Part shown: positions 20,093-29,493 of the stretch, piece after piece
How the letters are laid out: every line of letters begins with the position of its first letter
Numbering within the stretch: position 1 is the stretch's first letter
Position numbers and translations under genes: made by a program
Notes under the pieces: model-generated
The model's input: the letters and a program-made list of their open reading frames with translations, nothing else
What the model was told of the DNA's origin: nothing
Database searches by the model: none
Source: JAJPJE01 sp963848375
Lineage (GTDB): Bacteria; Acidobacteriota; Terriglobia; Terriglobales; Acidobacteriaceae
Assembly (NCBI GenBank): GCA_963848375.1
Contig: CAWKDK010000015.1
Location: 62,001-126,000 of the forward strand
Reading direction: 5' to 3'
Length of the DNA: 64,000 nt

Positions 20093-20111
20093 TATTGGAT
20101 CGGACGCGAAC

Positions 20112-21203
20112 CTACTTCTTCCTCAGACGTTCCAGCACAGCGCCCACGATCAGCGGCAAGCCCACGGTGGCGTCAAGCAAGACTTCGCCGAACTTTCCGC
20201 CTTCCTCTGGTGGAACGAACTTTCCCCATGAAACAGCTTCCGTATAAGGACTGCCCGAGAGGCCTCCCCACTGCACCGGTTCAGGACAGATACGCAGACC
20301 GTAGTGGTACCGCTTGAGCGGAATGTCTTCCCCGCCCCGCCGCACCCGTAGTTCGCAGTAAGGGCCAAATTGCTGCGACCAGTTGCGCGGCACGCCTCCG
20401 CCGATCGTGAAAATCCCCAGCCGTTTCTGCTTCAGGAGTGTGTCCGCGAAGTAGTTCAGATCTTCGAAAGGATCGTAACGCAGCAGCGGTCTTCCCTCTT
20501 TCTGACGCTTGCGATTGTGCAGAGCGAAGTCGAGTCCCATTTCCGAATCGGTAAATGCTGGAACGAACACCGGCACATTCTTCTCATACGCTGAACGCAG
20601 GATGCCGCGTCCCTTCACGTTTTTGTGCAGATACTCGCCAATGGTGCGATTCAGCTTGTACGAGCAAACAGTCTCGTTGTGATCCCATTTTTCGAGAATT
20701 GGCGCAACGATTCCCTCCACGAAATCCAGATTCGTTTCCGGCTCCAGCGTGTCGTAAACGCGGTTGTAGCCGGCTTCGTAAAGCTCCACGTCGTTCAGCT
20801 TGGCGTCATACACAAAATGCGAGCGCCCGGCCGCCTCCACAAGACCATGCGCCATCAGCGCGCCCGTCGAGACCACCGCCTTCACGATTCCGTTGTCGAT
20901 CAGATCGCAAATGACCACACCCTGCTTGGCGACCGTCATGGCGCCGGCAAGTGTCATAACCACGAAGCAGTCCTTATCGCGTGCCATCGCTTCAAGCACG
21001 TCAGCACCAATGCCGATTTCGCGCGCCGTAAATGCAGTTCTCCCCATAGCGCGCACCAGGTCGTCGACACCGTGAATCTTCGAGAGATCCAGAGGCTCAA
21101 GCGGAACAAGTTTGTCTTTAAAGGGATCGTGCAACTCGCGGTCGATACCGGCTCCCTCGTGCGGATGTTTATGATTGCTATGTTTATCTTTGTCCTGCGC
21201 CAC
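20112..21203 (-). CDS. Deoxyhypusine synthase-like protein (candidate homospermidine/polyamine synthase)
   Basis: This 363-residue protein belongs to the deoxyhypusine synthase family. Visible are the NAD-binding TLAGAMTVAKQG and VSTGALMAHGLVE region, the block VPVFVPAFTDSEMG, GIFTIGGGVPRNW, and EAVSWGKF with Lys328 at the position of the lysine that forms the imine intermediate in eukaryotic enzymes. Bacteria have no eIF5A, so the substrate must differ. Transfer of an aminobutyl group to putrescine (homospermidine) or a related polyamine reaction is the natural inference from the catalytic Lys and the surrounding arginine-to-putrescine genes. The N terminus has a short His/Lys-rich leader. 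Confidence 0.9.
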   Translation of the reverse strand: MAQDKDKHSNHKHPHEGAGIDRELHDPFKDKLVPLEPLDLSKIHGVDDLVRAMGRTAFTAREIGIGADVLEAMARDKDCFVVMTLAGAMTVAKQGVVICDLIDNGIVKAVVSTGALMAHGLVEAAGRSHFVYDAKLNDVELYEAGYNRVYDTLEPETNLDFVEGIVAPILEKWDHNETVCSYKLNRTIGEYLHKNVKGRGILRSAYEKNVPVFVPAFTDSEMGLDFALHNRKRQKEGRPLLRYDPFEDLNYFADTLLKQKRLGIFTIGGGVPRNWSQQFGPYCELRVRRGGEDIPLKRYHYGLRICPEPVQWGGLSGSPYTEAVSWGKFVPPEEGGKFGEVLLDATVGLPLIVGAVLERLRKK

Positions 21204-21218
21204 AGTTGCTCCTTGTGT

Positions 21219-21238
21219 TGTCGCATACGGCTGCGACA
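21219..21238. promoter_or_regulatory. Inverted repeat in the divergent DHS/aguB promoter region
   Basis: TGTCGCA and TGCGACA form 7-bp perfect arms with a 6-base spacer. The repeat is 15 bases upstream of the DHS-like start and is the best operator candidate in the 167-194 base divergent region. Confidence 0.35.
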
Positions 21239-21397
21239 GCTACGGTCCAGCAAACTTTCCAAGCTACAGAAACGGGAATGGTGGAGTCAACGACATAACG
21301 ACAGCGCCGACGGCATTCACGCGCTTTCAACATTGCGTCTCGCGTACGGCCCAATTCTGAATGCTATTCTATGGTGCGACTTTCGGGAGATGGAACC

Positions 21398-22300
21398 TTG
21401 GCGGCAGAGTTATACAAAGTAGGTCTCGTGCAGATGAAGTGCGGGTCAGATCCTGAGCAGAATCTCGAGCACGCGATGGAGATGGTGCGCGAAGCTGCCG
21501 GCAAGGGTGCAAATGTTGTCTGCTTGCCGGAGCTGTTCATGACCCAGTATTTCTGCCAGCGCGAAGATCACGCCTTCTTCGATTTGGCGGAACCGATTCC
21601 CGGACCTACGAGTACTCGTCTCTCGCAGCTGGCGCGTCAACAGGGAGTAGTACTGATCGCTTCCCTCTTCGAAAAGAGAGCGCCAGGGATTTACCACAAC
21701 ACGGCGGCGATCTTCGAGAAAGACGGCGCGCTGGTCGGGATTTATCGAAAGATGCATATACCCGACGATCCGCTCTATTACGAGAAGTTCTATTTCACTC
21801 CGGGCGATCTGGGATTCAAGGCTATGGATACGAACGTCGGCAAAGTGGGAACGCTGGTCTGCTGGGATCAGTGGTATCCGGAAGGAGCGCGTCTCACGGC
21901 GCTGCAGGGCGCGAATGTGCTGTTCTATCCCACGGCAATCGGGTGGCATCCCGCGGAAAAAGACGAGTGGGGCGACGCTCAATACGATGCCTGGCGCACG
22001 ATCCAGCGGGCACACGCGATCGCCAATGGCGTCTACGTGGCCGTGGTGAACCGCGTCGGACACGAAACCGGAAATGTTCGCGGGAACGAAGTAAAGGGCG
22101 CTGGACTCGATTTTTGGGGCGGATCATTTCTCGCGGATCCCTTTGGACGAGTCATTGCCGAGGGCTCGCACGACAAAGAAGAAGTTCTGATCGGAGAGAT
22201 TGACCTGCGCAAGCTGGAAGAAATCCGCCGGAACTGGCCCTTCCTGCGCGACCGCCGCATTGACAGCTACGCACCCATTACACAGCGGTTTATCGACTGA
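21398..22300 (+). CDS. aguB: N-carbamoylputrescine amidase
   Basis: This nitrilase-superfamily enzyme hydrolyses N-carbamoylputrescine to putrescine, CO2 and ammonia. The catalytic triad is visible as Glu in VVCLPELFMTQYF, Lys in YRKMHIPDDP and Cys in LVCWDQWYPEGA. AIGWHPAEKDEWG and QRAHAIANGVYVAVVNRVG also match the family. I prefer the TTG at 21398 (about 300 residues), preceded by GGGAG at a spacing of eight. The upstream ATG at 21371 has no such site and would add nine residues. It is two bases ahead of agmatine deiminase, so the pair forms an operon. Confidence 0.94.
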   Translation: MAAELYKVGLVQMKCGSDPEQNLEHAMEMVREAAGKGANVVCLPELFMTQYFCQREDHAFFDLAEPIPGPTSTRLSQLARQQGVVLIASLFEKRAPGIYHNTAAIFEKDGALVGIYRKMHIPDDPLYYEKFYFTPGDLGFKAMDTNVGKVGTLVCWDQWYPEGARLTALQGANVLFYPTAIGWHPAEKDEWGDAQYDAWRTIQRAHAIANGVYVAVVNRVGHETGNVRGNEVKGAGLDFWGGSFLADPFGRVIAEGSHDKEEVLIGEIDLRKLEEIRRNWPFLRDRRIDSYAPITQRFID

Positions 22301-22302
22301 AA

Positions 22303-23451
22303 TTGCCACGCTCACGCACAACTCAGGTTGCTTCGGAGAATACTCCAGCCGAACTTGGTTACCGGATGCCTGCCGAGTGGGAACCGCATTCCGCAACCTG
22401 GCTGGCCTGGCCGCATCATCGCGCCGACTGGCCAGGCAAATTTCAGCCAATCCCATGGGTATTTGCCGAGATCGTCCGTTACCTCTCGCGGAATGAACGC
22501 GTAGAGCTGCTGGTTCAGGACGAAGCAGAAGAAAAGACTGCGCGAAAGATACTTGGCTATTCGGGAATCTCGGTCGCGACAGACCCGCACGGCGCAGCGA
22601 AGACGGGTGTGTGCTTCCATCGCTGGCCCACGGATCGCATATGGACGCGCGACTACGGCGCCATCTTCGTTCGGCGGGAGAAAGACGGAGACGATGCCGC
22701 TCCCCAATTCTCGTTGGGAGCAACGAATTGGAAATTCAACGCTTGGGCAAAGTATCCAAATTCCAAGAACGACGACAGGGTCGCAGGCCGGATCTCGCGG
22801 CTGGTGAAAGTTCCTGAGTGGCAGCCGACGTTTGACCGTGGAGGCAAATCGCTCCGCGTGGTGCTCGAAGGCGGCAGCATCGACGTGAATGGCCAAGGCA
22901 CGCTGATCACTACTGAAGAGTGCTTGCTAAGTGATGTGCAACAACGCAATCCTTCGCTCGCTCGCGCAGATATTGAAGAGGTTTTCGCAGATTACCTCGG
23001 GATTAAAAAGGTGATCTGGCTGGGGAAAGGTATCGTCGGCGATGATACTCACGGCCACGTCGATGACATCACACGGTTCGTCGCCCCGAACACAGTCGTG
23101 ACTGTCGTGGAGCCTCACGCAGACGATCCCAATCATGCGCCCTTGCAGGAGAATCTTGCGACGTTGCGGCGGGCGACGGACCAGGTCGGCAATCGGCTGA
23201 AGGTCATCGAACTCCCCTTGCCTGCGCCGGTATACTTCCGGGGACAGCGCCTTCCCGCCAGTTATGCAAACTTTTATATCGCGAACGGCGTGGTGCTGGT
23301 GCCGGTGTTCAACGATCCCAACGATAGGGTCGCGCTGAACATCCTTGCAGACCTGTTCCCCGATCGGGAAGTGGTAGGTATCGCCTGTCGCGATTTTATA
23401 TGGGGATTAGGCGCCATTCATTGCATGACGCAACAGCAACCTGCGGGATGA
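22303..23451 (+). CDS. aguA: Agmatine deiminase
   Basis: This enzyme converts agmatine to N-carbamoylputrescine and ammonia. The 382-residue peptidyl-arginine-deiminase-fold protein has MPAEWEPHSATWLAWPH at the start of the domain, DRIWTRDYGAIF, EGGSIDVNGQGTL, DDTHGHVDDITRF, and the C-terminal GAIHCMTQQQP with the nucleophilic Cys. The start is TTG two bases after the aguB stop, which indicates translational coupling. With arginine decarboxylase upstream the route arginine, agmatine, carbamoylputrescine, putrescine is complete. Confidence 0.95.
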   Translation: MPRSRTTQVASENTPAELGYRMPAEWEPHSATWLAWPHHRADWPGKFQPIPWVFAEIVRYLSRNERVELLVQDEAEEKTARKILGYSGISVATDPHGAAKTGVCFHRWPTDRIWTRDYGAIFVRREKDGDDAAPQFSLGATNWKFNAWAKYPNSKNDDRVAGRISRLVKVPEWQPTFDRGGKSLRVVLEGGSIDVNGQGTLITTEECLLSDVQQRNPSLARADIEEVFADYLGIKKVIWLGKGIVGDDTHGHVDDITRFVAPNTVVTVVEPHADDPNHAPLQENLATLRRATDQVGNRLKVIELPLPAPVYFRGQRLPASYANFYIANGVVLVPVFNDPNDRVALNILADLFPDREVVGIACRDFIWGLGAIHCMTQQQPAG

Positions 23452-23484
23452 GGTACGTGGCTGTCAACGCCAATACTCTGGTGG

Positions 23485-23505
23485 GGCAGCCCGGCCTCGG
23501 CTGCC
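23485..23505. terminator. Hairpin between aguA and a convergent methyltransferase gene
   Basis: GGCAGCC and GGCTGCC arms (7 bp) lack a clear T-run. The same stem recurs downstream of the tonB-family and inositol-phosphate-synthase genes. Confidence 0.45.
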
Positions 23506-23518
23506 GGTTGTAAATGAC

Positions 23519-24139
23519 CTACTGCTTCGATTTCATTGCCACTAACTCCGCTACAGCCCTGTCCTTAATGGTCTCGCGATAATACAGCGTGCGCAGATTT
23601 GGAAATGCGTGCAAGAGCTCGTTCTGCCGCAGCAAGTGAGCCGGATTCTTGGGCCCTGTTTCGTACTGCAACTGCTCTCCGGTGTAGCTCTTGTAGATCA
23701 GTAGCCCGCCGGGCTTGAGCGCGGATTCCAGGGCGCTGAACAGATCGCGCTGCAGGTAGTAGAAGACCAGAACCAGATCGTACTTCTTGCGATCGGGACT
23801 CCAGGAATTCAGATCGCGAACCAGGAAATCGATGTTGACTCCACGCTGCTCGGCTTTCTTCTCCGCCTTCTCGAACGCCACTTCCGAGATGTCCACGACC
23901 GATACTTTCCAGCGCAACTCGGCGAGCCAGATCGCGTGCCGTCCAAGACCACCGGCAATATCAAGCGCTGAACCGGCCTTGGGAAAAAGCGGCGCACCGA
24001 ACTGCTCGTAAGCCTCCAGCAGGAACGGGTCGGGCTCGAAGGAAAGATTCTCCTGTTCGGAGTAACGCCGGTTCCAGGCGCTACGTTCGTCCGCGTCAAA
24101 CTCCCAAAGCCGATGTTCGCTGCTGGTCTCGCTGGGCAT
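23519..24139 (-). CDS. SAM-dependent class I methyltransferase
   Basis: The 206-residue form starting at the ATG 24137-24139 is preferred, because GGAGACGTG precedes it and the domain begins there; a much longer open frame upstream has no recognisable content. Motif I is ALDIAGGLGRHAIWLA and the acidic residue of motif II is in VVDIS. LNSW and LVLVFYYLQRDLF follow, as in tellurite-resistance (TehB)-type and related small-molecule methyltransferases. The substrate is unknown. It is convergent with the agmatine deiminase gene. Confidence 0.85.
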   Translation of the reverse strand: MPSETSSEHRLWEFDADERSAWNRRYSEQENLSFEPDPFLLEAYEQFGAPLFPKAGSALDIAGGLGRHAIWLAELRWKVSVVDISEVAFEKAEKKAEQRGVNIDFLVRDLNSWSPDRKKYDLVLVFYYLQRDLFSALESALKPGGLLIYKSYTGEQLQYETGPKNPAHLLRQNELLHAFPNLRTLYYRETIKDRAVAELVAMKSKQ

Positions 24140-24268
24140 CACGTCTCCTTGTTCCAGCCACCATCGTAATTGTCCTGTTTCGCAATCGCAATCAGACGCT
24201 GAGTACATCTCGTGGGATTGGTCTAAAATTGCGTCAACGGTTGTGGGGAAAGCACATCTAACCGTCCC

Positions 24269-25030
24269 ATGGCGACCTTGAATTCGACATTCACTCCGAA
24301 AGCTCCCAAGCTTCGCCCGGCTCACGGCGGTGGTGGACCCATCGATCATGGTCGCGGCGGAGGCGGTGGCGGAGGGGGCGGTCGCGGCGATAATCATCCT
24401 GATTTCGGCGAGCAGTTGCGGCGAGGACGCCTGGCAATGGCGATCGGCCTCACGGCCGTGTTCATGCTGTTCATCTCGTTTTCGACGGCTTTCGTCGTTC
24501 GCCAGGCCATGGGCCGCTGGGACATCCGCACGCAGAGTTACATCTCCGACTGGAAACACATTCCGCTTCCCTACGGATTGTTCGCGGTAAACACACTGGT
24601 ACTCCTGATCAGCAGCGTAACTCTGGAAATGTCGCGTCGCAGGACCTTTCGCGAGGCTGCGCTCGCACCGGCAATGGCAATCCCAGGGATCGCTGTCCAT
24701 AGCGAAAGAGGCGTTCCATGGCTTGAGTTGACGGTCTTCCTCGGGTTCGGCTTCTTGTTCGGGCAATTAATGGCATGGCGCGATCTTGCGAAGCATGGAC
24801 TCTATTTGTCCAACAGTCCCATCAGTTCGTTTGCCTACACGATTACCGGCATGCACGCCCTTCATCTCGCCGGGGGTCTGGTAGCTCTCCTGTATGCCGC
24901 CACTGCGCTGCGCTGGCGCACACAGGCCCTGGAGCGCCGCCGCGTGGTCGTGGACATCACCGCCTGGTATTGGCACTTTATGACGGTGCTGTGGGTCATG
25001 ATTCTGGCCCTGCTGGCGTTGACAGCCTGA
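24269..25030 (+). CDS. Heme-copper oxidase subunit III-like protein (orphan)
   Basis: This 253-residue membrane protein has about five transmembrane helices and the family segments MFISFSTAFVVRQ, GFGFLFGQLMAWRDL, TGMHALHLAGGLVALLY and AWYWHFMTVLWVMILALLA, typical of cytochrome oxidase subunit III. The His in the TGMHALH block and the WYWHFM motif are conserved. The first 45 residues are unusual, with runs of Gly plus His and Asp. No other oxidase subunit is in the window, so it is either a detached third subunit or part of a split cluster. It is divergent from the methyltransferase gene. Confidence 0.85.
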   Translation: MATLNSTFTPKAPKLRPAHGGGGPIDHGRGGGGGGGGGRGDNHPDFGEQLRRGRLAMAIGLTAVFMLFISFSTAFVVRQAMGRWDIRTQSYISDWKHIPLPYGLFAVNTLVLLISSVTLEMSRRRTFREAALAPAMAIPGIAVHSERGVPWLELTVFLGFGFLFGQLMAWRDLAKHGLYLSNSPISSFAYTITGMHALHLAGGLVALLYAATALRWRTQALERRRVVVDITAWYWHFMTVLWVMILALLALTA

Positions 25031-25190
25031 GACCTCCTGCCGGGGCGTGATGGCCGCATTGAGCACTCCCCTTCATCCCACGTATAATGAAAGATTCTGC
25101 CAGCCGTTTTGAGGCCGCTGTGTGGGCGGTCTCTGGTTTACCGGCCACGCTGGGGTGTGCCGGATTGCAACCGGCTGCAGCACGGTCCTG

Positions 25191-28121
25191 ATGTCTACGG
25201 AAAGCATTGTCGTTCGCGGCGCACGCGTCCATAACCTGAAAAACGTCGATTTCGAAATCCCCCACAACACAATCACAGTGGTTACGGGGGTGTCGGGATC
25301 GGGCAAGTCTTCCCTTGCCTTTGACACCATCTACGCCGAGGGCCAGCGACGCTATGTGGAGTCGCTCTCCGCCTATGCTCGACAGTTCCTGGAACGCATC
25401 GAGAAACCGGACGTCGACCACATCGAAGGCATCGCGCCTGCAGTGGCCATTCGTCAGAAGAACACCACGCGAAATCCACGCTCGACCGTGGCGACCGCTA
25501 CTGAGATCTACGACTACCTGCGCCTGCTTTTTGCTCGAGTCGGAAGAACTTACTGCAAGCAGTGCGGGCGATTGATCCAAAAGGACACTATTGACCACGT
25601 TGCCCAGAGCGTGATGGCTCTGCCGGAAGGCACTCGCGTCCAGGTGCTCTTCCCGTTGCAGGTTCCACAACGTCCGCAGGAGCCGGAAAAGAAAGCGCGC
25701 GGACGGAAGAAGAAGGCCGCGCCTGTGGCGCCGGATTCAGAGCTCCTAAAAGCTAAGCTGTTTGAGCTCCGAAAGCGCGGATTCACGCGCTTGTATCAGG
25801 GCGGCCAGATTTTCGAATTCTCCACGCCGGAGTCGCTGCTCGACGTGAATTTTAGTGAGCCCGTCTGGATTCTGGTCGACCGCCTCGTGATCGGCCCGGA
25901 TGTTCGCTCGCGGATCGTGGACTCAACCGAGATCTGTTATCGCGAGGCTGGCGAGGTGATCTTCGAGACGGCTCCGAGCGAAGGCGAACCGCAACGGTTG
26001 CGCTTCTCGCAGCGGTTTGAATGCAAGCATTGCGCAATTCGCTACGAAGAGCCTGAGCCGCGGCTGTTTTCTTTCAACAACCCTTACGGCGCCTGTCCGC
26101 GCTGTCAGGGCTTCGGCAACACCATCGACTTCGACCTCGACCTGGTTATCCCCAATAAGACGCTGACTCTGCAACAAGGCGCAATCGAACCGTGGACCAA
26201 GCCAAAGTACCGCTCGCTGGCGAATGAGATGAAGCGCTACGCCAAGCAGGCTGGGATTCCGCTGGACGTGCCGTGGGCCGACTTGGATGCCGAGCAACAG
26301 AACCTCATCATTAACGGCGACGATGACTTTTGGGGCATTCGCGGTTTCTTCGAGCATCTGGAGCGGAAGAAGTACAAGTTGCACGTGCGCGTCTTCCTCA
26401 GCCGTTATCGAGGCTATTCGACATGCAGCACCTGCGGCGGAGCGCGACTACGGCCAGAAGCGCAACAGGTCAAGGTAGGCGGCAAAGACATCTGCCAGGT
26501 TTGCAGTATGACGGTGGAAGACGCCGCCGAGTTCTTTGCAAACCTCGACCTCACGCGTGAAGAGAGTGACATTGCCGGCAAGCTTCTGGACGAAGTTCGC
26601 GATCGGATGAAGTTCCTCGAAGAAGTCGGCCTGGAATATCTGACGCTCAATCGCCTGTCTTCTACTTTGAGCGGCGGCGAGGCGCAGCGCATTCAACTCG
26701 CGACGTCGTTAGGGTCGCGGTTGGTAGGAACGCTGTATGTGCTGGATGAGCCTTCGATCGGGCTGCACAGCCGCGATACCGAACGCCTGATCAAGATCCT
26801 GCAGGAGCTGCGCGACCTGGGAAATACCATCCTGGTCGTCGAGCACGATCCCGAAATCATGAAGTCCAGCGACCGGATCCTCGATCTAGGACCGGGTGCC
26901 GGCGAAAATGGCGGCAAAGTGATCGCCGCTGGCACCTACGACGAGATTAAGCATGCGCCGGGCTCGCTCACGGGACGGTATCTAGCGAACGAGCTGCACA
27001 TACAGATTCCGGCGCAGCGTCGAAAGCCAGGCAAGCAGCTACTCAAACTAACCGGCGCAACCGAGCACAATCTCAAGAATCTCAGCCTCACCATCCCGCT
27101 GCGAATGCTGGTGGCAGTCACTGGCGTTTCGGGTTCGGGCAAGTCGACACTGGTCCACGACGTCCTTTACCACGCTCTGGCCGCAGCAACCAAACAGACG
27201 AACGGATCAGGACCACCTGCTCACGTGCTCGCTGAGCTTGACGGTACCCAGTGGATCGATGAGGTCATTCTGGTCGATCAGTCGCCGATCGGTAGAACGC
27301 CGCGGTCGAATCCGGTCACGTACATCAAGGCGTTCGACGCGATTCGCGACCTGTTTGCGTCTCTACCCGAAGCGCAAAAGCGCGGATTCAACGCCGGACA
27401 CTTCTCGTTCAATATTCCCGGTGGACGCTGCGAAACGTGCCAGGGCGATGGCACGGTGACCGTCGAAATGCAATTCCTGGCGGATGTCGAACTGATCTGC
27501 GAGGACTGCAAAGGCACACGATATAAGCCGCAGGTTCTGGGCGTGCGCTTCAAGGGGAAAAACATCCACGAAGTGTTGAACCTGACGGTGCGGGAAGCAC
27601 TCCAATTTTTCTCCGGTATACCGAAAATTACTGACAAGCTGCGTGTGCTGGAAGAAGTCGGGCTAGGCTATTTGCGGCTGGGACAGTCGGCAACCACCTT
27701 AAGCGGAGGCGAAGCCCAGCGCATGAAACTGGCGGCGCATCTGCAGGGCAAGAAGCGCGTTCTGGCGAACTCCGAAGAAGAAAAGGTCGCGCAGGAACGT
27801 AAACAGCCGCGCATTCTCTACATTTTCGACGAACCAACCACCGGATTGCACTTCGACGACGTTAGCAAACTGTTGGCGGCGTTCCGCCGTCTGATCGACG
27901 CTGGCGGCTCCATCATCGTGATCGAGCACAATCTGGACGTGATCAAGACCGCAGACTGGGTTATTGATCTCGGCCCGGAGGGCGGCGACCGCGGAGGACG
28001 CGTAGTCGCAACCGGTACGCCCGAAGACGTTGCGGCCAACAAGAAGTCTTACACCGGGCAGTGGCTGGCGCGCATCCTAGAAAATGGGACGGAGTTGCCG
28101 AACCAGAACGGATCGCACTGA
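25191..28121 (+). CDS. uvrA: Excinuclease ABC subunit A
   Basis: This is the DNA damage sensor of nucleotide excision repair, an ABC ATPase with two cassettes. Seen are Walker A GVSGSGKSSLAFDT and a second GVSGSGKSTL, zinc-finger cysteines (CKQCG; CETCQGDG with CEDCKGTRY), signatures LSGGEAQRIQLA and LSGGEAQRMKLA, and Walker B LYVLDEPSIGL and LYIFDEPTTGL. The start at 25191 (MSTESIVVRGARVHNLKN) fits the family; the frame is open to 25122. Length is 976 residues, slightly above the usual 940, with a Lys/Arg-rich insert near residue 165. Confidence 0.97.
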   Translation: MSTESIVVRGARVHNLKNVDFEIPHNTITVVTGVSGSGKSSLAFDTIYAEGQRRYVESLSAYARQFLERIEKPDVDHIEGIAPAVAIRQKNTTRNPRSTVATATEIYDYLRLLFARVGRTYCKQCGRLIQKDTIDHVAQSVMALPEGTRVQVLFPLQVPQRPQEPEKKARGRKKKAAPVAPDSELLKAKLFELRKRGFTRLYQGGQIFEFSTPESLLDVNFSEPVWILVDRLVIGPDVRSRIVDSTEICYREAGEVIFETAPSEGEPQRLRFSQRFECKHCAIRYEEPEPRLFSFNNPYGACPRCQGFGNTIDFDLDLVIPNKTLTLQQGAIEPWTKPKYRSLANEMKRYAKQAGIPLDVPWADLDAEQQNLIINGDDDFWGIRGFFEHLERKKYKLHVRVFLSRYRGYSTCSTCGGARLRPEAQQVKVGGKDICQVCSMTVEDAAEFFANLDLTREESDIAGKLLDEVRDRMKFLEEVGLEYLTLNRLSSTLSGGEAQRIQLATSLGSRLVGTLYVLDEPSIGLHSRDTERLIKILQELRDLGNTILVVEHDPEIMKSSDRILDLGPGAGENGGKVIAAGTYDEIKHAPGSLTGRYLANELHIQIPAQRRKPGKQLLKLTGATEHNLKNLSLTIPLRMLVAVTGVSGSGKSTLVHDVLYHALAAATKQTNGSGPPAHVLAELDGTQWIDEVILVDQSPIGRTPRSNPVTYIKAFDAIRDLFASLPEAQKRGFNAGHFSFNIPGGRCETCQGDGTVTVEMQFLADVELICEDCKGTRYKPQVLGVRFKGKNIHEVLNLTVREALQFFSGIPKITDKLRVLEEVGLGYLRLGQSATTLSGGEAQRMKLAAHLQGKKRVLANSEEEKVAQERKQPRILYIFDEPTTGLHFDDVSKLLAAFRRLIDAGGSIIVIEHNLDVIKTADWVIDLGPEGGDRGGRVVATGTPEDVAANKKSYTGQWLARILENGTELPNQNGSH

Positions 28122-28173
28122 TTTTTCCTGTGCCGTGCGGTATCTTTTGTGAGTAGATGCTGCATAACCCTTC

Positions 28174-29493
28174 ATGAAGAGACTGGCCCAATCCACTGCA
28201 ATCCTGACGCTCTGCCTTGCCGGACTCTTCCCGGTCTTTGCGCAACAAACTGGCCAAACAATTCGCCATCACCACGAGGCGGTAGTTGATCCGGTACAGG
28301 CGCAAGTGGATCAGGCCGAGAGCGCGATCGAGAACAAGGACTACCCAACAGCGGAAAAATCTCTGCAGGAAGCGACGTCCAAGGACCCTAAGAATTTTCG
28401 CGCTTGGTACGACCTGGGCTTCCTCTACAACGCGACCAATCGTTCATCTGAGGCGATCGAGGCCTATCGCAAATCGGTTGAGGCGAATCCTCAGGTATTC
28501 GAGTCGAATCTGAACCTTGGCCTGCTGCTCGAGCGCAAAGGCGATCCTCAGGCCGCGCAGTATCTTGCGGCCGCTATCACCCTGAAACCAGCCTCGCACC
28601 CGGAGAAAAGTCTGTCGCAGGCATACCTCTCGCTAGGACACGTCCTGGAAAAAACCAATCCGGAAGAAGCTCTGACGGCCTATCGCAAGGCCTCGGAACT
28701 ACAACCGGGCGATGCCGAGCCGCATCTTGAAGCCGCCATCTTGCTCGAACAGCAAAAAAACCTCACGGCGGCGAGCCAGGAGTTCCAGAAGGCGCTTGAT
28801 CTGGATGCCAACAACCGCGATGCGCTTGCTGGCTTGGTGAACACTTATTCGCGCTCCGGACAATTGCCCCAAGCTGAAACTCTTCTTCGCAGAATGACCA
28901 CCAGCGAACCGCAGAACGCCACGCTGCACATTCAGCTTGGACGAGTTCTCGCCGCGCAAAAGAAGAATGACGACGCTATCGCGGAACTGACGAAAGGTCT
29001 CGATCTGGCGCCCGGAGACCCTGCCGCAAACCGCGAATTGATTCAGTTGCTGCTGGACGAAAAGAAGTACCCGGAAGCGATCGTGCGATTTAAGCCGGCC
29101 ATCCAGGCGAACCCGTCCGATCCCGATCTGCACTACCTGCTCGGCACCGCGTATCTCCGCAACAAGAATTTTCCCGAGGCGCAGGCGGAACTGATACAGG
29201 CGGTAAAGCTGAAGTCGGACTTCGGGCAGGCTTACGGTGATCTAGCTTTTGCGGCTTCAGAGAATAAAGATTACAAGCTTTGTGCGATGGCGCTCGACGT
29301 TCGCGCCAAGTTTCTCCCCGAAACACCCTTCACCTATTTTTTGCGCGCAACGGCGCTCGACCACTTGCACGACTGGCCCGATGCGATTACCAATTACGAA
29401 AAGTTTCTCTCTGTAGCAGAAGGAAAGTATCCTGACCAGGAGTGGCAGGCAAAACATCGATTAATTGCAATCGATCCGAAGAGAAAGAAATAA
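28174..29493 (+). CDS. Secreted or periplasmic TPR-repeat protein
   Basis: This 439-residue protein has a signal peptide (KRLAQSTAILTLCLAGLFPVFAQ) and about eight tetratricopeptide repeats. Typical helices include AWYDLGFLYNATNRSSEAIE, NLNLGLLLERKGD, ALTAYRKASELQPGDAEPH and DLHYLLGTAYLRNKNFPEA. TPR arrays act as protein scaffolds. It is directly followed (no gap) by two small exported proteins, so a shared envelope complex is possible. The ATG is about 50 bases after uvrA. Confidence 0.9.
   Translation: MKRLAQSTAILTLCLAGLFPVFAQQTGQTIRHHHEAVVDPVQAQVDQAESAIENKDYPTAEKSLQEATSKDPKNFRAWYDLGFLYNATNRSSEAIEAYRKSVEANPQVFESNLNLGLLLERKGDPQAAQYLAAAITLKPASHPEKSLSQAYLSLGHVLEKTNPEEALTAYRKASELQPGDAEPHLEAAILLEQQKNLTAASQEFQKALDLDANNRDALAGLVNTYSRSGQLPQAETLLRRMTTSEPQNATLHIQLGRVLAAQKKNDDAIAELTKGLDLAPGDPAANRELIQLLLDEKKYPEAIVRFKPAIQANPSDPDLHYLLGTAYLRNKNFPEAQAELIQAVKLKSDFGQAYGDLAFAASENKDYKLCAMALDVRAKFLPETPFTYFLRATALDHLHDWPDAITNYEKFLSVAEGKYPDQEWQAKHRLIAIDPKRKK

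Noticed and set aside
24140..24766. Extended N terminus of the methyltransferase frame (about 209 extra codons)
   Set aside because: The upstream translation lacks family content, overlaps the divergent oxidase gene, and a good ribosome binding site lies before 24139.
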